Made by a program: the position numbers and the translations under genes. Shown here one piece after another: positions 1-7,497 of a stretch of DNA of 64,000 bases (position 1 is its first letter; every line of letters begins with the position of its first letter). The notes beneath the pieces were generated by a model, which was not told the DNA's origin, did not search any database, and worked only from the letters and a program-made list of their open reading frames with translations. The stretch comes from Tenacibaculum adriaticum (GTDB taxonomy: Bacteria > Bacteroidota > Bacteroidia > Flavobacteriales > Flavobacteriaceae): NCBI RefSeq assembly GCF_008124875.1, contig NZ_VNIA01000001.1, forward strand, positions 366,943-430,942, in the 5' to 3' direction.

Positions 1-1224
1 AATAGAAGTTCCAATTAAGCCCGCAATAATAATAACAGAAAATAAGGATACAGATATTGCAAAAGCTAGTTTGATATTTTCTTTAGTTATCCAAATAAAA
101 ATAAACAGAAAAATAGCTAAAAAAAAGCCATTTACCATTGCTAACGAAATCTCTTTAAGTAACCTTTTTAAAATACTCCCTTTTATACCATCATTAGCCA
201 ATCCTTGTACTATGATTGCAGATGATTGCACTCCTACATTTCCTGCCATTGCGGCGATAAGAGGTGTAAACATAAATAAAACTGCATTTTTAGCCATAGC
301 CCCCTCAAAAAGCCCCATAATACTAGCCGCACTTAACCCTCCTACTAAACCTAGAAACAACCAAGGTAAACGCGCTTTTGTAAGAACCAATATACTATCA
401 TCTGCCTCTACATCTTGTGTAATACCCGCCGCTAACTGATAATCTTTATCTGCCTCTTCCTTAATAACTTCTACAATATCATCAATGGTAATTCGCCCCA
501 CTAAAACCCCTAATTCATCAACTACAGGAATCGCTTCTAAATCGTATTTACGCATTACGTTTGCAACATCTTCTGCCGCATCATTTACGTTTACAAAATC
601 TACATTAGGAATGTATACATCTGCAATTTTAGATCGCGTAGAGGCCATTAATAAATCTTTCAACGAAAGGCGTCCTTTTAGTTTTCCACCGTCATCAATT
701 ACATAGATAGAATGTACTCGTGTTACTTCTTCTGCTTGAGCACGCATTTCTTTTACACAACGTAAAACCGTCCAATTTTCATTTACTTTTACCAGCTCTT
801 TCGCCATTAACCCCCCTGCAGAATTTTCGTCATAACGTAGTAATTCTACAATTTCTTTGGCATGCTCTTCATCGTCTATCTCTTGCATTACTTCCTGCTT
901 TCTTTCTTCAGGAAGTTCTGCAATTACATCAGCGGCATCATCAGTATCTAACTCATCAATTTCACTAGCAATTTCTTTAGCGGTAAGTTGTTCAAATATT
1001 TTTTCACGAACCTCATCATCTACATCTAATAAAACCTCAGCTGTTGTTTCACTATCTAACAAACGGATAATATAAACCGCTTCATCAAACGATAAATCGT
1101 CTAATACTTCAGCAATATCTGCATGGTGAACATCTAAAAATAATTCCGAAAGCGCTGTGTCTTTTTGATTACTAATAAGTTCTGAAACGTTCTCTAAAAG
1201 TTCTTTGGTAATATCAAATGCCAT
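1..1224 (-). CDS. mgtE: Magnesium transporter MgtE (C-terminus outside window)
   Basis: Inner-membrane Mg2+ channel/transporter. The first 408 codons are present; the last few dozen residues lie beyond base 1. In order there is an acidic helical MgtE N-domain (roughly residues 25-130, many D/E for Mg2+ sensing), a pair of CBS domains (about 135-255, with the stretch [20 protein letters not shown]) and the start of the membrane domain (from about 285), including [14 protein letters not shown], which is typical of the MgtE pore region. The ATG at 1222-1224 lies inside the 3' end of rsmA (11-base overlap), so the two are probably translated together. Identification is secure from domain order and motif content. 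Confidence 0.93.
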   Translation of the reverse strand, partial: MAFDITKELLENVSELISNQKDTALSELFLDVHHADIAEVLDDLSFDEAVYIIRLLDSETTAEVLLDVDDEVREKIFEQLTAKEIASEIDELDTDDAADVIAELPEERKQEVMQEIDDEEHAKEIVELLRYDENSAGGLMAKELVKVNENWTVLRCVKEMRAQAEEVTRVHSIYVIDDGGKLKGRLSLKDLLMASTRSKIADVYIPNVDFVNVNDAAEDVANVMRKYDLEAIPVVDELGVLVGRITIDDIVEVIKEEADKDYQLAAGITQDVEADDSILVLTKARLPWLFLGLVGGLSAASIMGLFEGAMAKNAVLFMFTPLIAAMAGNVGVQSSAIIVQGLANDGIKGSILKRLLKEISLAMVNGFFLAIFLFIFIWITKENIKLAFAISVSLFSVIIIAGLIGTSI

Positions 1225-2017
1225 CGTTAGCAATTTTATCCGTCAATTCAATAAATTCTTGCACCGACAATTGTTCGGGACGCATTACAAAGATAGGGTC
1301 TTCTTTTAAAGTATCCGATAAGTTGAAAGATTTTAAGCTACTTCGTAACATTTTTCTTCGTTGATTAAAAGCTGTTTTTACCACACGGAAAAATAACTTT
1401 TCATCAACAGGAAGTGTATAATTCTCTTTTCTAATGAGTCGTATAACTCCGCTATCTACTTTTGGTGGCGGATTAAATACTGTTGGCGGAACTGTAAACA
1501 AATATTCTACATCGTAAAAAGCTTGCGTTAATACAGACAAAATTCCATATACCTTACTACCTGCTTTTTCAGCAATTCGTTGTGCCACTTCTTTTTGAAA
1601 CATACCAGAAAATTCTGGCACAAATTCACGATTTTCTATTGCTTTAAATACAATTTGGGTAGAGATGTTGTATGGAAAATTTCCAATAATAGCTACTTGT
1701 TTCCCAGGAAATACTTCTTGTAAATTCTGTTTTAAAAAATCACCTTCAATAATTTTAAATTTATCTGCGGATGTATCTAATTTAATATGCTCTACTGGAA
1801 ACGTTTCATGTAAATAAGCAACCGATTCTCTATCGAGTTCCATTACGGTAACTTTCGATTTTTTTTGTAATAAGTATTTAGTAAGCACACCCATTCCTGG
1901 ACCGATTTCTAATACATTATCATAACCTTTTTCAGTAAGCGAATCGGCTATTTTTTTTGCTACATTTTCATCAGTTAAAAAATGTTGGCCAAGATGTTTT
2001 TTTGCTCTAACAGACAT
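1214..2017 (-). CDS. rsmA: 16S rRNA dimethyladenosine transferase RsmA (KsgA)
   Basis: 267 residues, the normal length. It dimethylates two adjacent adenosines in the 3' hairpin of 16S rRNA using SAM. Visible motifs are the N-terminal KKHLGQHFL (7-15), SAM motif [16 protein letters not shown] (36-50), the acidic ribose-binding motif VMELDRE (about 58-64) and catalytic motif IV NFPYNIS (113-119). The start ATG follows the stop of the GIY-YIG-like gene by two bases, and its end overlaps mgtE, so it sits in the middle of a tight operon. Confidence 0.97.
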   Translation of the reverse strand: MSVRAKKHLGQHFLTDENVAKKIADSLTEKGYDNVLEIGPGMGVLTKYLLQKKSKVTVMELDRESVAYLHETFPVEHIKLDTSADKFKIIEGDFLKQNLQEVFPGKQVAIIGNFPYNISTQIVFKAIENREFVPEFSGMFQKEVAQRIAEKAGSKVYGILSVLTQAFYDVEYLFTVPPTVFNPPPKVDSGVIRLIRKENYTLPVDEKLFFRVVKTAFNQRRKMLRSSLKSFNLSDTLKEDPIFVMRPEQLSVQEFIELTDKIANDGI

Positions 2018-2019
2018 AA

Positions 2020-2553
2020 TTATTGTTTACCTACCCAAGGTTTTAAGTCTTTTCTTAATTCTTTTTCAAGATTAGTTATAATAAATTGTATTACTTCTTT
2101 TGATGAATTATTATGAGAAAGTTCGTAAAATGAAACTCTTATTTCTGCTATTTTTACTAGCCATTTTCTTTCTAACAATTTTAATCCATAAGTAGAACTT
2201 TTATAACTATCATTATAATGTTTTAAAATTCTTTCTTGTAATTTTTCTGATTTTCCTATGTAAAAAACATTCCAATTATCTTTTATAAAATAGTCTGATA
2301 TATTTTTACGAATACTTGGAAAATTTACGGTTTTATCTTCAATCCATTGTTTTTTAAAAAAATTTAAGTCAAAATTATTTTTAGGTTTGATTGAAAACAA
2401 ATAGACACCCGCTTTTTTAGGAATATTTTGAAAGTTACTATCTTCTAATTTAAAAGTATTCTTTTTAAAATGTTTTAAACTATCTTTTTTTAAAACAGGT
2501 AATAATTCGTCCCAAGACTGTTGTAATTTAAAAGAGAAATTTTCTATATTCAT
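2020..2553 (-). CDS. GIY-YIG-like nuclease-fold protein, possible insertion in the rsmA operon
   Basis: 177 residues. A GIY-YIG core can be read: GVYLF (49-53) as the GIY strand, VFYIGKS (96-102) as the YIG strand, an arginine at 108 and histidine at 112 in the following helix, and a glutamate region LEKEL (162-166) before KPWVGKQ at the C-terminus. A roughly 40-residue insert separates the two signature strands, longer than in minimal GIY-YIG domains. The start overlaps the stop of the DUF4286 gene by one base (TAATG), and two bases separate its stop from rsmA. It is visibly more A/T-rich and Lys/Asn-rich than its neighbours, which suggests an accessory gene. Substrate unknown. Confidence 0.7.
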   Translation of the reverse strand: MNIENFSFKLQQSWDELLPVLKKDSLKHFKKNTFKLEDSNFQNIPKKAGVYLFSIKPKNNFDLNFFKKQWIEDKTVNFPSIRKNISDYFIKDNWNVFYIGKSEKLQERILKHYNDSYKSSTYGLKLLERKWLVKIAEIRVSFYELSHNNSSKEVIQFIITNLEKELRKDLKPWVGKQ

Positions 2554-2882
2554 TAATTACTTGAAACCGTTGGATAAAATTCTTCAATCACTCTTAACTC
2601 AGTACGAAAAGCCACCATTTTATCTGCAAACTTCATCATTGCATCACTTCTTAGCTTATCTGCATTGTGTTTATAGTAATCATCTAAATCTTCTCGCGTT
2701 TTAGCAGTATATTGAATTGAATAGGTAACTCCTCCCATTTCTTCTTCTACTAAAACCTGAGTCATTTTAGCACTTATAAAACGGCCTGTTGCTAATACTT
2801 CTGGTATGTGTTCTTGAATCCATACTAGCCATTCATCATGAACGCTTTCGTCTATATTTATTGTTACATTATATATGTACAT
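2553..2882 (-). CDS. DUF4286 family protein
   Basis: 109 residues, a small ferredoxin-like-fold protein of unknown function that I recognise as the DUF4286 family, common in Bacteroidota. The pattern is MYIYNVTINID at the N-terminus, then W(L)xWxxxHIPEVLATG, and a C-terminal block around KFADKMVAFRTELRVIEEFYP. It lies in the same direction as rsmA-mgtE and its stop codon overlaps the next start by one base. No catalytic residues are evident. Confidence 0.85.
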   Translation of the reverse strand: MYIYNVTINIDESVHDEWLVWIQEHIPEVLATGRFISAKMTQVLVEEEMGGVTYSIQYTAKTREDLDDYYKHNADKLRSDAMMKFADKMVAFRTELRVIEEFYPTVSSN

Positions 2883-2934
2883 AATTTTGTTTTTATTGGT
2901 GAATATTTGAACACTTTTACAATTTTCAACCCTA

Positions 2935-4713
2935 TTAATTTATAGTATCCCCCCTTAATTTTCTAAACTTTTTTCGTGCATCTACCAAATAAATACTTGA
3001 TGGATGTTCAAAAATAATCTTTTGGTAATATTCTGATGCCTTTTCAGGATTATTTAATTCGTTCTTGTAGAGTTCTGCCATTTGATAATACACATCATCT
3101 ACTAAAATACCTTTTGCATCTATTGTAATAATCTTATCAAAATTTGAAATCGCAGCCTCGTATTTTTTTTGTTTGATATATAGTTTTGCTTGTTTAAATA
3201 ATGCTTCGTCTTCAATAGATTGCCCTTTAAATTCTTTAATAACCTCGTTTAAAACAACTATTGCTTCATCATCTTTATTTTGATAGGCTAATAAATCTGC
3301 TTTCGCGTATTTTGCTAATCCGGAGGGAATACTGTCTTTTGGTTCATTATCTGAAATGGTTAAAAACAAATTTGCAGCATCGTTTGCAATAAGTTGTGTT
3401 GCAGAGCCTTTTAATATTTTTAATTGTGCTTTGGCCCAGGTAAAATCGTTTTTAAAATACGATGTTTGGGCTACTTTAAACCGTGCTTCTTGTCCTAATT
3501 CGTGATTTGGAAACTTTGTTTGAACTTGTGAAAAATAAATTAATGCTTTGTTAAATTGATTTCGATACACTAAAACATCTCCTATTTTTAGCTTTACTTT
3601 TCCTTTTTGAAACTTAGAATTTGCATGTTGTAAAGCTTCCTCTAAAATTATATTGGCTTTTTGAGGTTCGTTTTTGTCAAAGGTTAAATAATCTGCATAG
3701 GCTACTTGAATAGAAAAAGTATTGGTGTTAATACCATAATTAGTAAATATTTTTTGAAATTCTTCCTCTACATTCGGTTGTTTTGTAGCCACAGAAATTA
3801 ATAAATTCATATAAATTGCATGGAATTTATCTGTAGGGTAATTTGTTTTTTCGATCACAAAATCGAAACTGTTTTTGGCCGTTTCGTAGTCTTTGTTTTC
3901 GAAAGCTATTTTACCCACTTCTTTAATTCCAGCTAAATTATTTGCATCTCTAATGTATAACGCTTTCTGTTGAATTAATGCTTTATTATACTCTTTTTGA
4001 TTCGTAAATAACCAAGCTAACAAATTGTTCCAAACATCTTTAGGGTTACTTGCCGATTTACGCAACAATGCTTTTTTAAACAAAATATTATTCTCGTTTT
4101 CACTATCGTCATTCACATATCTCGCAGTGTATCTTTTTACCGTGTTTAAATAATTATCATTTTTATCTAAGAAATTAATATACTCTTCAAACATATAAGC
4201 AAAATCTCCTTTTTCTCCATATATCTGAGCAATTTGAAATCCATAATTTGAATTCTCATTATAATTACTTGCTTTTTTATAGGCTTCAATCGCTAAATCT
4301 AACTTGTTGTAATTTTTAAACATATTAGCAATTGTTCCTCCGTTGTTTGAATTCTCGTCTATTGATTTTAACGCTTTATCATAATATTTTTGTGCGAGAT
4401 CATTCTGTTGTTGACGCTCGTAATTATATCCTAAAAAAACATTTAAAAAAGATAAGTTCGGTTGACTATTTAATTTTTGCTGAAGTAATTTTTCTGCTAC
4501 AATAAACTGATCGGTTTCTTGATAACAACTTATTAATCTTTGTAAATATGTTGTGTTGTAAGGACTTTTATCAACTAATTTTTTATAAATCTGAGATGCT
4601 TTTTCAAATTCATTATTTCTAAAATAATTTTCTGCAAGCACATATTCATTTCCTTGCGCAAAAGAAAACGTACTAAAAATCAGTAAAATAAAAAGAGAAA
4701 TGTAGTTTTTCAT
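2935..4713 (-). CDS. Exported tetratricopeptide-repeat protein
   Basis: 592 residues counted from the ATG at 4713 (a TTG directly in front is unlikely to be used). A signal peptide ends near FSFAQGNEY (about residue 20), so the protein is periplasmic or outer-membrane associated. The remainder is helical repeats of TPR type, e.g. AENYFRNNEFEKASQIYKKL near the N-terminus and QAKLYIKQKKYEAAISNFDKI and YYQMAELYKNELNNPEKASE near the C-terminus, as in protein-protein scaffolds. A promoter-like TACTTTTG ends only four bases before the ATG. Function beyond scaffolding cannot be assigned. Confidence 0.9.
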   Translation of the reverse strand: MKNYISLFILLIFSTFSFAQGNEYVLAENYFRNNEFEKASQIYKKLVDKSPYNTTYLQRLISCYQETDQFIVAEKLLQQKLNSQPNLSFLNVFLGYNYERQQQNDLAQKYYDKALKSIDENSNNGGTIANMFKNYNKLDLAIEAYKKASNYNENSNYGFQIAQIYGEKGDFAYMFEEYINFLDKNDNYLNTVKRYTARYVNDDSENENNILFKKALLRKSASNPKDVWNNLLAWLFTNQKEYNKALIQQKALYIRDANNLAGIKEVGKIAFENKDYETAKNSFDFVIEKTNYPTDKFHAIYMNLLISVATKQPNVEEEFQKIFTNYGINTNTFSIQVAYADYLTFDKNEPQKANIILEEALQHANSKFQKGKVKLKIGDVLVYRNQFNKALIYFSQVQTKFPNHELGQEARFKVAQTSYFKNDFTWAKAQLKILKGSATQLIANDAANLFLTISDNEPKDSIPSGLAKYAKADLLAYQNKDDEAIVVLNEVIKEFKGQSIEDEALFKQAKLYIKQKKYEAAISNFDKIITIDAKGILVDDVYYQMAELYKNELNNPEKASEYYQKIIFEHPSSIYLVDARKKFRKLRGDTIN

Positions 4714-4717
4714 CAAT

Positions 4718-4725
4718 CAAAAGTA
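4718..4725 (-). promoter_or_regulatory. Promoter -7 element abutting the TPR gene start
   Basis: On the minus strand TACTTTTG matches the Bacteroidota TAnnTTTG element. Only four bases (ATTG) separate it from the ATG, so the transcript would begin at or next to the start codon. No clear TTG was found at the -33 position. Confidence 0.4.
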
Positions 4726-4786
4726 GGGAAGAAAAATGTTAATTTAATATTAAATTGAATCGTTTTACAAAATATTCTGTAACATT

Positions 4787-4804
4787 TTGGCACGGACTTT
4801 GTCT
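4787..4804 (+). promoter_or_regulatory. Sigma-54-type (-24/-12) promoter candidate
   Basis: TTGGCACGGACTTTGTCT carries the -24 block TTGGCAC with GG at 4789-4790 and the -12 block TTG with its G at 4801, exactly ten bases between the two dinucleotides as sigma-54 requires. The usual -12 GC is GT here. The expected start of transcription, near 4813, gives a leader of about 22 bases before the ATG at 4836. Confidence 0.6.
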
Positions 4805-4835
4805 TATGTGTATAAGAACTAACAAATTTTTAATT

Positions 4836-4979
4836 ATGAAAAACTTAACTAAACAATACGAGATGGCAAAAAGAAATGCTAATCAATTTATGCAAAACGG
4901 ACAAATAGGTGCTTATTTTGAAGCGCTATTAGAAATGAACAAATACAAAAGATTAATGGTTGCAATTGTTGCAAATTAA
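4836..4979 (+). CDS. Small 47-residue protein behind a sigma-54-like promoter
   Basis: The open frame extends upstream to 4755, but that part would span the promoter motif at 4787-4804, so the ATG at 4836 is the better start. The product begins MKNLTKQYEMAKRN and ends YKRLMVAIVAN: a short, mostly helical, basic-amphipathic peptide without signal sequence or membrane segment. It stands alone between the TPR gene (divergent) and serS (convergent). I know of similar short proteins in flavobacteria but of no function for them. Confidence rests on the promoter, the clean start and the protein-like composition. Confidence 0.6.
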   Translation: MKNLTKQYEMAKRNANQFMQNGQIGAYFEALLEMNKYKRLMVAIVAN

Positions 4980-4991
4980 TATAGTAGTATC

Positions 4992-5022
4992 CAGTAATCA
5001 GTTAGCGCGCAACTGACTACTG
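4992..5022. repeat. Perfect-length inverted repeat, possible dispersed element or terminator
   Basis: CAGTAATCAGTT (4992-5003) pairs with AACTGACTACTG (5011-5022) with a single G-T position, around a seven-base GC-rich loop AGCGCGC. It lies between the convergent 47-residue gene and serS. It has no good T-run on either side and is far richer in G/C than its surroundings, so it resembles an intergenic repeat element more than an ordinary terminator. Confidence 0.5.
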
Positions 5023-5038
5023 AACACTTTTAAAATCA

Positions 5039-6313
5039 TCAATCTATCATATTAAATCCGCAATACGGAACCAATACTTCTGGAATTCTAATTCCTTCTG
5101 CAGTTTGATAATTTTCCAATATACCCGCCAAAACTCTTGGCAATGCTAATGAACTTCCATTTAAGGTATGCACCAATTGTGTTTTTCCTTCTTTATTTTT
5201 AAAACGTAGCTTTAATCTGTTTGCTTGAAATGTTTCAAAATTTGATGCAGAACTAATTTCTAACCATCGGTCTTGTGCTGTAGAAAATAATTCAAAATCA
5301 AATGTTAATGCAGAAGTAAAACCTGTATCACCACCACACAAACGTAAAATTCTGTACGGTAATTTTAACTCACGTAAAATTTCCTTGATATGCTCCACCA
5401 TTCCATTTAATGCTTGGTAAGAATTATCTGGATGCTCAATACGAACAATTTCTACTTTATCAAATTGATGCAAACGATTTAATCCACGAACATGCGCACC
5501 ATAGCTTCCTGCTTCACGACGAAAACATGGTGTATACCCTGTAACCGAAATTGGCAATTCACCTTCTTGTAATAAATCTCCACGGAACATATTTGTTACT
5601 GGAACTTCGGCGGTAGGAATTAAATACAAATCATCAACTCCAACATGATACATTTGCCCTTCTTTATCTGGTAACTGACCTGTACCAAAACCTGATGCTT
5701 CATTTACCAAGTGCGGAACTTGTACTTCTTTATAACCTGCAGCTGTATTTTTATCTAAAAAATAGTTGATTAAAGCACGTTGTAAACGAGCTCCTTTTCC
5801 TTTATAAACAGGAAAACCAGCACCTGTAATTTTTGCTCCTAAATCAAAATCAATAATATCGTACTTTTTCGCTAATTCCCAATGTGGTAAAGCATGTTCA
5901 CCTAAATCTGGAATAATTCCTTCTTTATAAACCTCTTCGTTATCTTCCTCGTTTTTTCCTTTCTTTACTGAAGCATGAGGCACATTCGGAATTTGATATA
6001 ACAATTCTTGTAATTCGTCTGATACTGTATTCAACACATCCGTTAATTCTTTAGATTGCTCTTTTAACTGACTTGTTTTTTCCTTTAATAAATTGGCTTT
6101 TTGTTTTTCTCCTGATTTAAAGAGATTACCGATTTCTTTGGATAGTTTATTCGATTCTGCCAACACATTATCTAACAACACTTGAGTAGATCTTCTAGTT
6201 TCATCAGCATTTAATACCTGATTTAATATTTCTTCTGCATCAACAAAATTACGTTTTGCTAATCCGTCTAAAACAGTTTGTTTGTTGTCTCGAATAAACT
6301 GAACTTGTAACAT
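5039..6313 (-). CDS. serS: Seryl-tRNA synthetase
   Basis: 424 residues, full length. It charges tRNA-Ser with serine in the cytoplasm. The N-terminal two-helix coiled-coil arm that holds the long variable arm of tRNA-Ser spans about residues 30-105. The class II core follows, with motif 2 around PCFRREAGSYGAHVRGL and motif 3 around NGSSLALPRVLAGILENYQ. It has its own well-matched promoter just upstream (6336-6366). Confidence 0.97.
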   Translation of the reverse strand: MLQVQFIRDNKQTVLDGLAKRNFVDAEEILNQVLNADETRRSTQVLLDNVLAESNKLSKEIGNLFKSGEKQKANLLKEKTSQLKEQSKELTDVLNTVSDELQELLYQIPNVPHASVKKGKNEEDNEEVYKEGIIPDLGEHALPHWELAKKYDIIDFDLGAKITGAGFPVYKGKGARLQRALINYFLDKNTAAGYKEVQVPHLVNEASGFGTGQLPDKEGQMYHVGVDDLYLIPTAEVPVTNMFRGDLLQEGELPISVTGYTPCFRREAGSYGAHVRGLNRLHQFDKVEIVRIEHPDNSYQALNGMVEHIKEILRELKLPYRILRLCGGDTGFTSALTFDFELFSTAQDRWLEISSASNFETFQANRLKLRFKNKEGKTQLVHTLNGSSLALPRVLAGILENYQTAEGIRIPEVLVPYCGFNMID

Positions 6314-6335
6314 CTTTTTAAATTTTTAAGAAAAG

Positions 6336-6366
6336 CAAAGATACACGAAGCAACAGACTTTAGCAA
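6336..6366 (-). promoter_or_regulatory. serS promoter (TTG-N20-TATCTTTG)
   Basis: On the minus strand the -33 TTG (6366-6364) and the -7 TATCTTTG (6343-6336) are separated by 20 bases, a good match to the flavobacterial consensus TTG-N17-23-TAnnTTTG. The -7 element ends 22 bases before the serS ATG. Confidence 0.7.
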
Positions 6367-6373
6367 CGTGTTG

Positions 6374-7327
6374 TTACAGATTATTCTTGATGTATTCTCG
6401 GGAAGTTTTTTCGTCTTTTTTTAGTTGAATAATAAGCTCATTAACCGAGTTAAATTTTTGTTCATCTCTAAGAAAAAAAATAAGTTCTATATTAAGTTCT
6501 TTTCCGTATAAATCTTTATCAAAATCAAAAAAATGAGTTTCTATCGTTTGATGTTTTCCATCAACCGTTGGTCGATTACCGATATTCATCATTCCATAAA
6601 CTTGTTTATTTTCTACGAATGATTTTACCACATAAACTCCTGTTTTCGGTATCAATTTATAATCTTCAGCAACATCAATATTTGCTGTTGGAAAACCGAT
6701 GGTTCCTCCCAATTGTTTTCCATTAACCACTTTTCCTTTTAATGAAAAATTGTAGCCAAGATATTTATTAGCGGTTTTTAATTCGCCTCCCGCTAAAGCT
6801 CTTCTAATCTTGGTTGAACTCACAGAAACATCATCAATATCTTGGGCAGGAATTTCTTCTACTTTAAAATCGTACAAATGACTATATTCGGTAAGCTGCT
6901 CAATGTTTCCTTCTCTGTTTTTACCAAAATGATGATCGTAGCCAATAATTAATTTAGATATATTTAACTTGTTAACGAGAATGTCGCGCACAAAATCCAA
7001 CGCAGTTAATCGAGAAAATTCTTTACTAAACGGATGAATAATTAGATAATCTAATCCAGTTTTTTCTAGCAGTTTCGCACGCTCATTAATTGTATTAATC
7101 AATTCTATTGATACATCCTTTTGCAATACCATTCTTGGGTGTGGGAAAAAAGTTAAAACAACGGATTGTTTTCCGTTTGCCTTCGCTTCAGCAACTAACT
7201 TTTCTATGATTTTTTGATGTCCAATATGCACACCATCAAAAGTTCCAATAGTAACATATGTTCTCTGAATTGGAGTAAAGTCGAAAATTGAATGGATAAT
7301 TTCCAAATTAAGCTTAAATTTAAGCAA
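6374..7327 (-). CDS. ribF: Bifunctional riboflavin kinase / FAD synthetase
   Basis: Makes FMN and then FAD from riboflavin. The N-terminal nucleotidyltransferase domain has GTFDGVHIGHQKII (about 28-41); the C-terminal flavokinase domain has GKQLGGTIGFPTANID (about 203-218) and a GVYVV strand. No ATG precedes the conserved region. Candidate starts are TTG at 7327 or, more in line with the usual family N-terminus, TTG at 7306 (giving LEIIHSIFDF). The length of about 310 residues is normal. Confidence 0.95.
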   Translation of the reverse strand: MLKFKLNLEIIHSIFDFTPIQRTYVTIGTFDGVHIGHQKIIEKLVAEAKANGKQSVVLTFFPHPRMVLQKDVSIELINTINERAKLLEKTGLDYLIIHPFSKEFSRLTALDFVRDILVNKLNISKLIIGYDHHFGKNREGNIEQLTEYSHLYDFKVEEIPAQDIDDVSVSSTKIRRALAGGELKTANKYLGYNFSLKGKVVNGKQLGGTIGFPTANIDVAEDYKLIPKTGVYVVKSFVENKQVYGMMNIGNRPTVDGKHQTIETHFFDFDKDLYGKELNIELIFFLRDEQKFNSVNELIIQLKKDEKTSREYIKNNL

Positions 7328-7497
7328 ATTTACAAGTTAATTCTCAGTAAAGAAATTCATCTTAAAAATATGTTGTCAAAATATGATAATGGCAAAAATA
7401 ATGCTTATTAAGTATAGGAATAACAAAAAAACAAGGTAAATATTTTGTAAATCAAAAAAAGTTGTATTTTGCACAATAGTTAACAAATATTCACATT

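Noticed and set aside
485..1075. Plus-strand open frames opposite mgtE
   Set aside because: Low-complexity Ser/Leu-rich translations that are the antisense of a clear MgtE domain.
4755..4835. A longer N-terminus for the 47-residue gene
   Set aside because: It would span the -24/-12 promoter and has poor protein-like composition; the ATG at 4836 fits the expected leader.
7388..7404. ATGGCAAAAATAATGCT upstream of the TonB receptor as a further sigma-54 promoter
   Set aside because: Spacing is right but the -24 block lacks CAC and the -12 block lacks TTG; it would give a long leader. Treated as chance.
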